NCBI RefSeq assembly: GCF_037892605.1
Contig: NZ_JBBKTU010000002.1
Span: forward strand, 124,001-188,000
Direction: 5' to 3'
Origin: Lacibacter sp. H407
Lineage (GTDB): Bacteria > Bacteroidota > Bacteroidia > Chitinophagales > Chitinophagaceae
Length of the DNA stretch: 64,000 nucleotides
Shown: positions 53,516 through 62,846 of the stretch, piece after piece
Layout: each line of letters opens with the position of its first letter
How positions within the stretch are numbered: position 1 is the first letter of the stretch
The notes under the pieces: generated by a model
Databases searched by the model: none
Told to the model about the DNA's origin: nothing
Seen by the model: the letters and a program-made list of their open reading frames with translations, nothing else
Program-made: the position numbers and the translations under genes

Positions 53516-55573
53516 TTATTCCCCGGGATGATAAACCCTCTCCGCCATCTTATACACTTCTTCCTTATTCAACGTCATGCGTTTTGTTTTCTGTTGTAAA
53601 TACATTTCCACTTGGTCATCAAAATGTTTGTTCCCTTTTTTGGCAGAAGCACCATACATGTTTACGGTTTCAATTTGCGGTAATGCATTTTTTGTAAAGC
53701 GGATAAACATAATTAGTCCATCACCACCGGTTGATTTCAACTTACCCTCTTTGTAAGTCGATGTCCATTGCGGAGAGAGCAGATCAGGAAAACCCCACAG
53801 TGGCCATTCTTTATCACCCCGTACTAATTTTTGAATATCGCCAAGTGTAAGGTCGGTGCTGTTAAAATGCTTCATCATGTAATCATACACATAGGCATAC
53901 GTTTCAACTACTTCTGCTTTGGTAATGGTGCGTGCTGCACCAGCCCCCAGTTTCTTTGCAAGATGCAGATAGCTTAACAGGAATACTGCTGCACCTTTGC
54001 TGTCGGCTGTACCTTTTTTATCCCATGCTTTTAAATTTTTAATAAGTGTTGTATACAACGGATACTCTGTTTCATTCAGCAAAAACAACGTATCAATATT
54101 ATGCGGATAGCGAAGCGTTGCAGGCAGTTGCTTATCGAATTTGATTTGTTTAAACGTTGTGTAATCTAATGGTGCAGCAGGCATTTGTTCTACCACACGC
54201 ATGCTGCGGTTGTTATGCCAGGTTTCCCAACCATCAGCAGCAGGAAATTTATCGGCGATTAAATTATCAGCAGGTGCTGTTGCAAAAAACGAAGAGTGAT
54301 TGGTGTTGAACAGGTAACCGCTTTTCGGATTTACATATTGCGGCAGTTCACTGAACTTTCGAAAGGCCGTCCACAATGTTTGCGAAGTATTGCCGGGTAA
54401 CGTTGATTTCCAATTGTACTTCGGTGCCGGATTACGCACCGGTATCAATCCGTTGTTTACATAAAAGATGGTATCGTGTTTATCGGCATAGGTAATATTG
54501 AACATCGATAGACGTTGATCTTTAATAGCCGCATAAAACTCCGTAAAGTTTTTTGCCTTATCCATTTCATACCATTGCTCAAGCACACGGATATCCATGT
54601 TGGCACCAAGTCGAATAGAAAAATAGCCTTGTTTGTTCTTCATCGTTGCTCCATACTTACTCCAATATACTTTTCGTTTTACGCCAACCGGAATTCCTTT
54701 AATGCGGAGTGTAATGGTTTTCTCTTCAAGGTTGATCCATTCATTGTCAAACTTGTATTGCTTTTCATTTGCCGGATTCATTTCTAATTGAAACACATCA
54801 ACACGATCAACATAGTTTACTGTGTGTGCCCAACCAAGGTTTTCATTCACGCCATGCAGAATACATGGTCCACCTGCAAGCAATCCCCCGTGTACATTCA
54901 ATCCCTCTTCGCTGTTAATATGCGCTTCGTAAAATGCTTGTGATCCGGTGTTAGGCTGGTGTGCATTGATCAACAGGAACGCTTCACCCGTGTTTGTTTT
55001 GCTGGGGTGCACAGCCATCGCATTACTTCCTTTCTTATTCAACTCCGGATCGGTTTCTATTACATTATTGAAAATGCCCATCAACGCTTTATCGGCGCCG
55101 TTAAAAACAGTGAGTGCAAGAACCGATGAAGCAACATATTCCTTCATCGTAATCGGAAATATTTTCTTGTGCAGCACTTCATTGGGGTGTGCTTTTGCGT
55201 ATGCATTGATGCCTTGCACATAGCCATCGATCAATTTCAGAAAAGCAGGCGTAAGCGTATTCCATTTAGCTTCGGTTATTTCCATACACCGAAACAATGC
55301 AAATGCATAATCACCGGCAGCACCGGCTTTGCCTTGCACACGTCCCATTAAACCTTTGGCGGGTAACACCACATCCTGCAGGCTTTTAAAATCATCTTCC
55401 GCATGTGCCCATGCCAAACCATACGCAACTTCTGCATCGGTTTTTGCAAAAATGTGTGGCACGCCAAAACTGTCACGAACAATTTCAATTTTAGTTGGAT
55501 CAATTTTTATTTGCGCAGTGAGAGAAGTAGCGAAAAAAAGGAGTAGTGTGGTGAAAGCTGCGTATCGTTTCAT
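53516..55573 (-). CDS. Penicillin-acylase-family N-terminal nucleophile hydrolase
   Basis: A 685-residue secreted protein (signal peptide about 1-20, ending LTAQ). The alpha-chain part (VRDSFGVPHIFAKTDAEVAY, GLAWAHAEDD) is followed by the autoprocessing site KKGSNAMAV, where Ser183 would become the N-terminal nucleophile of the beta chain. Downstream, NAHQPNTGSQAFYEAHINS and VNENLGWAHTVNYVDRVDVF match the family. Members cleave amide bonds, including beta-lactam side chains and acyl-homoserine lactones; the residues that set specificity cannot be judged here, so the substrate is open. It is single, convergent with the anti-sigma gene, and separated from it by an extragenic repeat. Confidence 0.92.
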   Translation of the reverse strand: MKRYAAFTTLLLFFATSLTAQIKIDPTKIEIVRDSFGVPHIFAKTDAEVAYGLAWAHAEDDFKSLQDVVLPAKGLMGRVQGKAGAAGDYAFALFRCMEITEAKWNTLTPAFLKLIDGYVQGINAYAKAHPNEVLHKKIFPITMKEYVASSVLALTVFNGADKALMGIFNNVIETDPELNKKGSNAMAVHPSKTNTGEAFLLINAHQPNTGSQAFYEAHINSEEGLNVHGGLLAGGPCILHGVNENLGWAHTVNYVDRVDVFQLEMNPANEKQYKFDNEWINLEEKTITLRIKGIPVGVKRKVYWSKYGATMKNKQGYFSIRLGANMDIRVLEQWYEMDKAKNFTEFYAAIKDQRLSMFNITYADKHDTIFYVNNGLIPVRNPAPKYNWKSTLPGNTSQTLWTAFRKFSELPQYVNPKSGYLFNTNHSSFFATAPADNLIADKFPAADGWETWHNNRSMRVVEQMPAAPLDYTTFKQIKFDKQLPATLRYPHNIDTLFLLNETEYPLYTTLIKNLKAWDKKGTADSKGAAVFLLSYLHLAKKLGAGAARTITKAEVVETYAYVYDYMMKHFNSTDLTLGDIQKLVRGDKEWPLWGFPDLLSPQWTSTYKEGKLKSTGGDGLIMFIRFTKNALPQIETVNMYGASAKKGNKHFDDQVEMYLQQKTKRMTLNKEEVYKMAERVYHPGE

Positions 55574-55603
55574 ATTGCTATAACAACGTAAGTTGGTTTC
55601 TGT

Positions 55604-57145
55604 TTATTTCTGTCGTTTGTATTTATTATGAATTACATTCTGCACCGGTATTTCTTCGATCTTACTTTCCAGCCAGCTGATCACATCCAGATATACAAAG
55701 GCTCTTGTTTCAAAGCGGTTGCCTTCGTATTTGCGGATGCTTTCGAGTAATTTGATAAAAGCAGGTTTCAGTTTGCCGGGTGTAAGTTTAAAAGCATGGC
55801 GCAGGAATTTGAACATCTCTTCTTCCACCGAACTCAGGTTTTCCATTTTACCCATAAAGCGGTACACCGATTTGATCAAATATTCCAGCAAATCAAAATT
55901 GCCCAATTCATAATGAGCGATCAAATGCAGCAACCGTGCATAACATTGCAGATCGGTTCGCAGATCTACTTTCCAGTTGATGATCTTGTTCAAATATTCA
56001 ATGGCCTTTTCATTATTACCACTGCCGAAATACAAACAGGCAATTTTATAATAGAAGGTGAGTACACGGTGTCGGTCAAGATACAATTCGTATTCATCCA
56101 GTTTCTCCTCAATATGCGGCACAAGTCGAAGGCCTTCGGTAAATGTTCCTTCCAGGAAATGTTTATTGATCTTGGCAATGGAGATGTACACAAAACAAAG
56201 AATGCGGTAGTTCTCATTTTGCTGCACCACTTTGCGTCGGGTAAAATTTTCTAACTGATCAATGGTTTCGATCAGTTTCGCTTCATTACTCAAATCGAAG
56301 TGTGCACTCATTAAATTGTGCATCCCTTTAATGTAGTGAGCTGTTTCAGCTTCGATCATCGCCGGGAATTTCTCAAACAGACCCACCCACTTTTGGGTGT
56401 AGCGGTAGTACAACAAATAATCCTGACGAATAAACGCTACCCAGCAATGCGATTGATATAAATACAACTGCTCATAAAAACCGGTGAGCTTCTCGGCATT
56501 TCTCTGCAAATGACTTTCAAAATAAGCTTTTACATCGTCGCCTTCCCGTTCGTTGCGGGCCACGCCATTTTTAATATACCAACTGTAGAGTTGCAGCGAT
56601 AAGTTGGAAAGCTGGGAAACACTCGTAAGCTGTTCTTCAACCGCAACTGATTCTTTCGATAATTTCTCGGCCCGGTCCTGCATGCTTCGGGTAATGTACA
56701 GTGCTTCGATCTTTTTTTCAAAGAACAAGATCTGCTGCATATACGTGATCTGCTCGTACTGCCTGGCCAGTTCCTTCATCTTGTCCAGGATCTTCAGGGT
56801 TTGCAGGTACAGTCCTTTATTATATAGGATGCGGGCAAAGTCCATCTGCTCGTTTAGCTGAATGGTAATATTGTCATCCTGCTTGATCAGTCGCAGACTG
56901 CTGAGGATGGAGCGGTATAAATAAGCCTTTAAATTCGATAACTGTTGTTTGGTAATGCTCTGGTTTTTGCGCAGGAGAGTAGCCTCATCATACTCCTCCA
57001 TTTTGTCCATCGCATCAAAAAGCTGGGTGATCTTTAAGGTTGAATCGGCGGAGTTTCGTTTCACATAGAGCTTGAAATTGCGTTTTTCGCTCTTTTCAAG
57101 CGACTTTACCAGTTGGAAGGTTGTATCGGTCGATCGGTTGGGCAT
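55604..57145 (-). CDS. Conserved hypothetical helical protein, TPR-like
   Basis: About 513 residues from the Met at 57145 (MPNRSTDTTFQLVKSLEKSE); the frame is open to 57193, and the choice is by sequence character because no Shine-Dalgarno is visible. The sequence is almost all alpha-helical, with repeated amphipathic segments such as FARILYNKGLYLQTLKILDKM and CLYFGSGNNEKAIEYLNKII that resemble tetratricopeptide repeats. There is no signal peptide or membrane helix, so it is probably cytoplasmic. No catalytic motif is seen. It is divergent from leuA and shares a promoter region with it. I cannot assign a function. Confidence 0.7.
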   Translation of the reverse strand: MPNRSTDTTFQLVKSLEKSEKRNFKLYVKRNSADSTLKITQLFDAMDKMEEYDEATLLRKNQSITKQQLSNLKAYLYRSILSSLRLIKQDDNITIQLNEQMDFARILYNKGLYLQTLKILDKMKELARQYEQITYMQQILFFEKKIEALYITRSMQDRAEKLSKESVAVEEQLTSVSQLSNLSLQLYSWYIKNGVARNEREGDDVKAYFESHLQRNAEKLTGFYEQLYLYQSHCWVAFIRQDYLLYYRYTQKWVGLFEKFPAMIEAETAHYIKGMHNLMSAHFDLSNEAKLIETIDQLENFTRRKVVQQNENYRILCFVYISIAKINKHFLEGTFTEGLRLVPHIEEKLDEYELYLDRHRVLTFYYKIACLYFGSGNNEKAIEYLNKIINWKVDLRTDLQCYARLLHLIAHYELGNFDLLEYLIKSVYRFMGKMENLSSVEEEMFKFLRHAFKLTPGKLKPAFIKLLESIRKYEGNRFETRAFVYLDVISWLESKIEEIPVQNVIHNKYKRQK

Positions 57146-57233
57146 CGTAATTCGTTTCTGCTGTAATCCTTTGCTGTCAAGGGTTTTCGTCAAAAGGGCA
57201 TCTCTTATCTGTCGTAAAATACATGAAATAAGG

Positions 57234-57265
57234 TTTGCAGGCCGCTTCTAACTGAAATAATTTTA
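57234..57265 (+). promoter_or_regulatory. Promoter of the leu operon
   Basis: TTTG (57234-57237), 20 bp, then TAATTTTA (57258-57265), close to TTTG / TAnnTTTG. Transcription would start about 57270, exactly at the left arm of the hairpin described next. Confidence 0.5.
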
Positions 57266-57269
57266 TGGC

Positions 57270-57328
57270 GCAGGTTGTTTACTTCTGACCTTGACAATCA
57301 ATTGAAGTGAGCGAACCTGCATTTTTTT
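57270..57328 (+). terminator. Hairpin with T-run in the leuA leader, possible attenuator
   Basis: GCAGGTT (57270-57276) pairs with AACCTGC (57314-57320); inside, ACTTC (57281-57285) pairs with GAAGT (57304-57308); seven T follow (57322-57328). This intrinsic-terminator shape ends 18 bp before the leuA ATG. No leader ORF rich in Leu codons was found, so the signal, if any, differs from that of the ilv leader. Confidence 0.6.
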
Positions 57329-57346
57329 ACACCATTAAAGATTGAT

Positions 57347-58507
57347 ATGGCCAACAAACAAGTGTTCATTTTTGATACCACTCTCAGAGACGGAGAGCAG
57401 GTGCCGGGATGCAAGTTAAACACTACAGAGAAAGTAGAACTGGCATTAAAACTGGAAGCATTAGGCGTTGATATTATTGAAGCGGGATTTCCGATTTCAA
57501 GTCCGGGCGACTTTGAAAGTGTGAACCAGATCTCCAGAGTAATAAAAAATGCAACCGTGTGCGGGTTAACCCGTGCGGTGCAAAAAGATATTGAAGTGGC
57601 AGCCGAGGCGTTGAAGCCGGCTGTTCGTCCACGTATCCACACCGGAATCGGATCGTCTGACAATCACATTAAATACAAATTCAATTCCACCAGGGAAGAA
57701 ATACTTCAACGTGCCGTTAATGCTGTAAGACTTGCCCGTAATTATGTACCCGACGTTGAGTTTTATGCCGAAGATGCAGGTCGTGCAGACCTGCAATTTT
57801 TGGCGCAATTGACAGAAGCGGTGATTGCTGCCGGTGCAACGGTAGTAAACATCCCCGACACAACCGGTTTTTGTTTGCCGCATCAGTATGCAGAAAAGAT
57901 GGCTTACTTAATGAACAATGTAAGCAATATCGATAAAGCAATTCTTTCCTGCCATTGTCATAACGATCTTGGTTTAGCAACTGCGAATTCTATTGCAGGT
58001 GCTATTGCCGGTGCAAGACAAATCGAATGCACCATCAATGGTATTGGTGAGCGTGCCGGTAATACTTCGCTGGAAGAAGTGGTGATGACGATTCGCAAAC
58101 ATCCGGAACTCGAGTTGTTTACAAACGTTGATCCCAAGCAATTGTTACCGATGAGTCGTCTGGTAAGCGAAACCATGCGTATGGTGGTACAGCCAAACAA
58201 AGCAGTAGTGGGTGATAACGCATTCTCTCATTCATCTGGTATTCATCAGGATGGATTTTTGAAAGAAGCTACTACCTACGAAATTATTGCGCCGGAGGAA
58301 GTGGGTGCCGATACTTCGAAGATCGTACTAACGGCAAGGAGTGGCCGCAGTGCATTGGCGTACCGTTTTAAGAATCTTGGTTACAGTTTCGATCGTAACC
58401 AGGTAGATGAATTGTATGAGCGTTTTCTTACACTGGCTGATTCAAAGAAAGAAGTGGAAGATGCCGATTTAAAAACCTTAGCAGAACAAATTGCAATAAC
58501 AGTTTAA
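57347..58507 (+). CDS. leuA: 2-isopropylmalate synthase, short form without regulatory domain
   Basis: A 386-residue enzyme with the HMGL-like barrel: [16 protein letters not shown] with metal-binding Asp, [20 protein letters not shown], and [20 protein letters not shown] (His pair for divalent metal) followed by [16 protein letters not shown]. It ends about residue 386 after a short linker; the C-terminal LeuA allosteric domain of about 120 residues, which mediates leucine feedback in 500-residue forms, is missing. It condenses acetyl-CoA and 2-oxoisovalerate, the first committed step of leucine synthesis. leuC follows after 3 bp. Citramalate or homocitrate synthase are alternatives, but leuCDB next to it favours LeuA. 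Confidence 0.92.
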   Translation: MANKQVFIFDTTLRDGEQVPGCKLNTTEKVELALKLEALGVDIIEAGFPISSPGDFESVNQISRVIKNATVCGLTRAVQKDIEVAAEALKPAVRPRIHTGIGSSDNHIKYKFNSTREEILQRAVNAVRLARNYVPDVEFYAEDAGRADLQFLAQLTEAVIAAGATVVNIPDTTGFCLPHQYAEKMAYLMNNVSNIDKAILSCHCHNDLGLATANSIAGAIAGARQIECTINGIGERAGNTSLEEVVMTIRKHPELELFTNVDPKQLLPMSRLVSETMRMVVQPNKAVVGDNAFSHSSGIHQDGFLKEATTYEIIAPEEVGADTSKIVLTARSGRSALAYRFKNLGYSFDRNQVDELYERFLTLADSKKEVEDADLKTLAEQIAITV

Positions 58508-58510
58508 AGC

Positions 58511-59911
58511 ATGGCGAAATCATTATTTGAAAAAATCTGGGAACGTCACGTGGTGAAAACCATTGAAGGCGGTCCTTCTGTTTTATACATCGACACACAT
58601 TTTATTCACGAAGTAACCAGCCCCCAGGCGTTTAACGGTTTGAATAAAAGAGGCATCAAAGTTTTTCGTCCGAAGCAAACCGTTGCAACAGCCGATCATA
58701 ATGTACCAACACTCAACCAACATTTACCTATTAAAGAAGAGTTGAGCCGTAAGCAAGTGGAAGCATTGATCAAAAATTGTGGTGAACATGGCGTGGAGTT
58801 ATATGGTTTGGGACATCCGTATCAAGGCATCGTGCATGTTATTGGTCCGGAGTTGGGAATTACTCAACCCGGTTCAACGATTGTTTGTGGTGATAGTCAT
58901 ACATCCACGCATGGTGCGTTTGGTGCTATTGCATTTGGTATTGGAACCAGCGAAGTGGAAATGGTGTTGAGTACGCAATGTTTGCTGCAAAGCAAACCAA
59001 AACTGATGCGCATCAACGTGGAAGGTGAATTAAACAAAGGTGTTGTATCGAAAGATATCGTGTTGTACATCCTTGCGCAGATATCAGCAAGCGGTGCCAC
59101 CGGTTATGCAGTGGAGTTTGCAGGAAGTGCTATTCGCTCATTGAGTATGGAAGCACGCATGACCATTTGTAATATGAGTATTGAAATGGGCGGACGTTGT
59201 GGTTTGATTGCGCCCGATGAAACAACCTTCAACTATATAAAAGGAAGAACATTTGCTCCGGCGGGTGAAGCTTGGGACAAAGCGTTGGCGCATTGGAAAA
59301 CATTGTTCAGCGATGCAGATGCAATATTCGATAAAGAAATCAATATCAATGCAGCCGATATTGAACCAATGATCACGTACGGAACAAATCCGGGCATGGG
59401 CATCAGTGTAAATGAAACAATACCTACTGCTGCTACCATCAATGAGAATGATAAATCGGGTTTAAGCAAATCACTTGCCTACATGGGCTTGCAGGAAGGC
59501 ACACCGATTAAAGGACAGAAAGTGGATTATGTTTTCATTGGCAGTTGCACCAACAGTCGCATTGAAGATCTGCGTATGGTTGCATCATTTGTAAAAGGAA
59601 AGAAGAAAGCCGATGATGTGGAAGTATGGATCGTTCCGGGAAGTAAACAAGTAGAAGCGCAGGCAAAAGCAGAAGGCATTGACAAAGTATTTGAAGAAGC
59701 AGGATTTGTGTTACGTCAGCCGGGTTGCAGTGCATGTCTCGGTATGAATGAAGATAAAATTCCTGCAGGTAAATATTGCATCTCTACTTCCAACAGAAAT
59801 TTTGAAGGAAGGCAAGGTGCAGGTGCAAGAACATTGCTGGCAAGTCCGTTAACAGCAGCTGTTGCAGCCATCACCGGCAAAGTAGGGGATGTAAGAGAAT
59901 TTTTGAATTGA
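58511..59911 (+). CDS. leuC: 3-isopropylmalate dehydratase, large subunit
   Basis: A 466-residue aconitase-family protein. It shows [18 protein letters not shown] at the start, [20 protein letters not shown], and the three [4Fe-4S] cysteine positions: [13 protein letters not shown] (one Cys) and [11 protein letters not shown] (two). Length is normal. With LeuD it isomerises 2- to 3-isopropylmalate. It starts 3 bp after leuA and precedes leuD by 23 bp, so operon membership is clear. Confidence 0.97.
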   Translation: MAKSLFEKIWERHVVKTIEGGPSVLYIDTHFIHEVTSPQAFNGLNKRGIKVFRPKQTVATADHNVPTLNQHLPIKEELSRKQVEALIKNCGEHGVELYGLGHPYQGIVHVIGPELGITQPGSTIVCGDSHTSTHGAFGAIAFGIGTSEVEMVLSTQCLLQSKPKLMRINVEGELNKGVVSKDIVLYILAQISASGATGYAVEFAGSAIRSLSMEARMTICNMSIEMGGRCGLIAPDETTFNYIKGRTFAPAGEAWDKALAHWKTLFSDADAIFDKEININAADIEPMITYGTNPGMGISVNETIPTAATINENDKSGLSKSLAYMGLQEGTPIKGQKVDYVFIGSCTNSRIEDLRMVASFVKGKKKADDVEVWIVPGSKQVEAQAKAEGIDKVFEEAGFVLRQPGCSACLGMNEDKIPAGKYCISTSNRNFEGRQGAGARTLLASPLTAAVAAITGKVGDVREFLN

Positions 59912-59934
59912 TAACAGATAATGAATAATTGATA

Positions 59935-60522
59935 ATGGCAAAAGCATTTACAACGATATCGGGCCGGTTTGTTCCACTTAACATTGAGAATGTTGATACG
60001 GATCAGATCATCCCTGCACGATTTTTAAAAGCAACTACAAGAGACGGGTTTGGTAAAAATCTGTTTCGTGACTGGCGTTATGAAAACGATGATGAAACAA
60101 AACCCAAACCAGATTTTGTATTGAATCAACCGCAATACAAAGGCGAAATTTTAGTAGCCGCCAAAAACTTTGGTTGCGGTTCATCACGGGAACATGCTGC
60201 ATGGTCGATCCAGGACTATGGTTTCAACGTAGTAGTGAGCAGTTTCTTTGCAGATATATTTAAGAATAATGCACTCAATAATGGCGTATTGCCTGTAACC
60301 GTTTCGGAACCTTTTCTTCAAACCATTTTTGCATTGGGGAATGAAGCAACGCTCACCATCGATCTCGAAGCACAAACCATTACGATTGATGCTACGGGTG
60401 AAAGTGAATCGTTCGAGATCAATGCATACAAAAAGACATGCATGATCAACGGGTATGATGATATTGATTATTTGCTGAGTATAAAAGAAGATATTATAAA
60501 CTACGAAAACACAATTGCCTGA
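59935..60522 (+). CDS. leuD: 3-isopropylmalate dehydratase, small subunit
   Basis: About 195 residues, starting at the ATG at 59935 ([16 protein letters not shown]) rather than the in-frame TTG two codons earlier. Swivel-domain motifs: [20 protein letters not shown] and [19 protein letters not shown], with the substrate-binding Ser/Arg, then [20 protein letters not shown]. It partners LeuC. It ends 2 bp before leuB, so translation is probably coupled. Confidence 0.97.
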   Translation: MAKAFTTISGRFVPLNIENVDTDQIIPARFLKATTRDGFGKNLFRDWRYENDDETKPKPDFVLNQPQYKGEILVAAKNFGCGSSREHAAWSIQDYGFNVVVSSFFADIFKNNALNNGVLPVTVSEPFLQTIFALGNEATLTIDLEAQTITIDATGESESFEINAYKKTCMINGYDDIDYLLSIKEDIINYENTIA

Positions 60523-60524
60523 TC

Positions 60525-61640
60525 ATGGAAAAAAAGATCGCTATATTAAACGGAGATGGGATTGGTCCTGAAGTAACGGCCCAGTCCATTAAAGTATTAA
60601 ACGCCATTGCACATCAATACGGACATATATTTCATTATAAAGAAGCATTGATCGGTGCCGATGCGATTGACAAAACAGGCGAAGCATTACCGTCGGAAAC
60701 AGTTGACATTTGTTTAGACAGTGATGCTGTTTTGTTTGGTGCGGTTGGTCACCCCAAGTATGATAATGATCCTTCTGCAAAGGTTCGTCCGGAGCAAGGT
60801 ATTCTCGGTATCCGCAAAGCATTACAGTTGTTTGCCAATATTCGTCCGGTTACTACTTATCCAACGCTACAACATTTATCACCTTTAAAACCTTCACAAT
60901 TGGAAGGTGTTGATTGCGTCATCTTCCGTGAGTTGACCGGTGGTATTTATTTTGGTAAGAAGTCAACCAGTGAAGATGGAAACAGTGCAAGCGATGAATG
61001 TTATTACACACGTCCGGAGATCGAACGCATTACACATCTTGCATTCAAGTATGCACAGAACAGGAAGAAGAAAGTAACGCTGATCGATAAAGCCAATGTA
61101 TTGGAAACATCAAGACTGTGGCGCAAAGTGGTGCAGGAAATTGCACCGCAGTACAGCGATATTACCATTGACTATATGTTTGTTGATAATGCTGCCATGC
61201 AGATGATCTTAAACCCCAAACAGTTTGATGTTGTATTAACGGAAAACATGTTTGGTGATATCATCAGCGATGAAGCAAGTGTATTAAGCGGATCATTAGG
61301 TATGTTGCCTTCTGCATCTGTTGGTAACGGAACGGCATTGTTTGAACCCATTCATGGTTCGTATCCGCAAGCTGCCGGAAAAGATATTGCCAACCCAACA
61401 GGCTCAATTTTATCAGCTGCGATGTTGCTCGATCATTTTGGTTTACATGCGGAAGCGCAGGTGATCCGTGAAGCAGTTGACTGGACACTCCAAAACAATT
61501 TTGTTACAAAAGATATTGATCCGGTGAATTTTTATTTTACCAGTACCATTGGTGATCTCATCAGCGATTATGTATCGGGCAAAATTCCCGGTTCTGTGAA
61601 GAAAGAGAATATTGAGTTGCGTAAGTCGACGATTATTTAG
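60525..61640 (+). CDS. leuB: 3-isopropylmalate dehydrogenase
   Basis: A 371-residue isocitrate/isopropylmalate dehydrogenase-family protein. Motifs: AILNGDGIGPEVTAQS, GAVGHPKYDNDPSAKVRPEQ with LGIRKALQLFANIRP (substrate arginines), the metal/substrate segment TENMFGDIISDEASVLSGSL, and the NAD-binding IHGSYPQAAGKDIANPTGSI; the latter has no Arg/Tyr pattern of NADP enzymes. It oxidises and decarboxylates 3-isopropylmalate to 2-oxoisocaproate. It is the last leu gene; after its stop comes the promoter of the ilv transcript. Confidence 0.97.
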   Translation: MEKKIAILNGDGIGPEVTAQSIKVLNAIAHQYGHIFHYKEALIGADAIDKTGEALPSETVDICLDSDAVLFGAVGHPKYDNDPSAKVRPEQGILGIRKALQLFANIRPVTTYPTLQHLSPLKPSQLEGVDCVIFRELTGGIYFGKKSTSEDGNSASDECYYTRPEIERITHLAFKYAQNRKKKVTLIDKANVLETSRLWRKVVQEIAPQYSDITIDYMFVDNAAMQMILNPKQFDVVLTENMFGDIISDEASVLSGSLGMLPSASVGNGTALFEPIHGSYPQAAGKDIANPTGSILSAAMLLDHFGLHAEAQVIREAVDWTLQNNFVTKDIDPVNFYFTSTIGDLISDYVSGKIPGSVKKENIELRKSTII

Positions 61641-61685
61641 CGAACGATAGTGAGCCAAAAACCTGTGCAAAAAATCAATTAGTTC

Positions 61686-61716
61686 TTTGTTTATTAAATT
61701 TCAGGCGGTATATTCG
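61686..61716 (+). promoter_or_regulatory. Promoter of the ilv leader
   Basis: TTTG (61686-61689), 19 bp, then TATATTCG (61709-61716). The same -7 octamer occurs before the arabinose operon. Initiation would be about 61723, giving a short 5' end before the leader ORF at 61734. A small palindrome GTTGTACAAC (61716-61725) overlaps the probable start site. Confidence 0.6.
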
Positions 61717-61733
61717 TTGTACAACAAACAACG

Positions 61734-61835
61734 ATGTTGAAAAGCAGCATATATAATGTACTCAGTTTAACCACACTAATTATTGTGGTAGTCATTATTA
61801 TTCCTGCGATCAACGGAGGTGCAAGTTGTATGTAA
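61734..61835 (+). CDS. Branched-chain leader peptide (33 aa) of the ilv operon
   Basis: ATG at 61734 to TAA at 61833-61835. The peptide begins MLKSSIYNVLSLTTL and continues IIVVVIIIPAINGGASCM; residues 15-23 are nine consecutive Leu/Ile/Val residues (codons 61776-61802). The order resembles enterobacterial IlvL/IvbL leader peptides (runs of Val/Ile before IIIPP). It is followed by a terminator just ahead of ilvE. The role is to sense charged tRNA-Ile, tRNA-Val and tRNA-Leu by ribosome stalling. The ORF has no clear Shine-Dalgarno, as is common in Bacteroidota. Confidence 0.85.
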   Translation: MLKSSIYNVLSLTTLIIVVVIIIPAINGGASCM

Positions 61836-61888
61836 CAAACAAAACGAATTAACATAACGACCCGCCTCCAAAAGAGGCGGGTTTTTTT
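61815..61888 (+). terminator. Attenuator: terminator and competing antiterminator before ilvE
   Basis: Terminator: ACCCGCCTC (61860-61868), loop CAAAA, GAGGCGGGT (61874-61882), with seven T at 61882-61888. Antiterminator: GGAGGTG (61815-61821, inside the leader ORF) can pair with CGCCTCC (61863-61869) over 7 bp including one G-U, which excludes the terminator. An upstream hairpin ACCACA/TGTGGT (61770-61789) overlaps the Ile/Val codons. A ribosome stalled on 61776-61802 leaves GGAGGTG free; one at the stop codon covers it. Confidence 0.8.
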
Positions 61889-61914
61889 ATTACCGCTACA
61901 AAAGGAAAAAGTGT

Positions 61915-62838
61915 ATGGCAACTTATTACAACAGTGAAACGATTTTGTATCTCAACGGTGAGTATGTAAAAGCAGCAGAAGCAAAAATGGACCTCTACAG
62001 TCAGAGTTTTCATTATGGCTACAGTGTGTTTGAAGGTATCCGTTCGTACAAAACAGTGAATGGTGAAACGAAAATTTTCAAAGCCAAAGAGCATTACGAT
62101 CGTTTAAAACGTTCGGCTGAGTTAGTGAACCTTCCCTATCACTGGACAACAGAAGAGTTAACTGCTGTTACATACGAAGTGTTGAAGCGAAATGATCTGC
62201 AGGATGCATATATACGTCCCGTAGTTTATGCTCCGGCAAATATGAGTTTTGTGCAGAATGAACAATCGTTTCTTGTAATTGAAGTGTGGGCCATGCAACC
62301 GTTTCTTGGCGATAAGTTGTTACGGATCATGACCAGTTCATTTGAACGCCCCAATCCGAAGGCGTTCAAGATCGAAGCGAAAGCAGCAGGTCATTATGTA
62401 AACTCATTGCTCGCCAGTCATGAAGCAAAAGCAAAAGGTTTTGATGAAGCATTGCTGCTCGATATGAACGGCAATGTTGCAGAAGCGCCAGGTGCTAATT
62501 TGTTTTATGAAAAAGATGGCAAGCTCTTTACACCGGCAAAAGGGAATATCCTTCCCGGTATTACAAGAGCAACCGTGTTTGAATTGTGTGCTGAATTAGG
62601 AATAGAAGTAGAAGAAAAGATCTTTACAATAGATGAGTTGAAAAGTGCAGATGCTGTTTTTTATTGCGGCACTGCAGCAGAGGTAATTGGGTTTGATAGT
62701 TTGGATGATTACAAGTTTCCATTGAAGTGGAATGATTCAGCGAGTCGGAAAATTCAATTAGCTTATAAGAATCTTGTAATAGAAAGTGTATTGCCGCAAA
62801 GACACGAAGGCGCAAAGAAAGAAGAGGCATTAGCTTAA
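61915..62838 (+). CDS. ilvE: Branched-chain amino-acid aminotransferase
   Basis: A 307-residue fold-IV PLP enzyme. Key segments: ILYLNGEYVKAAEAKMDLYS, HYGYSVFEGIRSYKT, EAKAAGHYVNSLLASHEAKA with the PLP-lysine region, DEALLLDMNGNVAEAPGANL and FTPAKGNILPGITRATVFEL. It transfers amino groups to the 2-oxo acids of Val, Ile and Leu. The last dozen residues (LPQRHEGAKKEEALA) do not look like the family end; they are encoded by a copy of the repeat found between araB and araD. It is the first structural gene behind the attenuator. Confidence 0.96.
   Translation: MATYYNSETILYLNGEYVKAAEAKMDLYSQSFHYGYSVFEGIRSYKTVNGETKIFKAKEHYDRLKRSAELVNLPYHWTTEELTAVTYEVLKRNDLQDAYIRPVVYAPANMSFVQNEQSFLVIEVWAMQPFLGDKLLRIMTSSFERPNPKAFKIEAKAAGHYVNSLLASHEAKAKGFDEALLLDMNGNVAEAPGANLFYEKDGKLFTPAKGNILPGITRATVFELCAELGIEVEEKIFTIDELKSADAVFYCGTAAEVIGFDSLDDYKFPLKWNDSASRKIQLAYKNLVIESVLPQRHEGAKKEEALA
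62793..62824 (+). repeat. Dispersed repeat forming the 3' end of ilvE
   Basis: GCCGCAAAGACACGAAGGCG and the following CAAAGAAAG match the element at 38704-38732 at nearly every position. Here it is translated as the C-terminal tail of IlvE. Confidence 0.65.
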
Positions 62839-62846
62839 TAATATTA

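Noticed and set aside
57265-57288. Seven-residue ORF (MAQVVYF) as a leuA leader peptide
   Set aside because: It has no leucine codon, and its ATG lies before the predicted transcription start.
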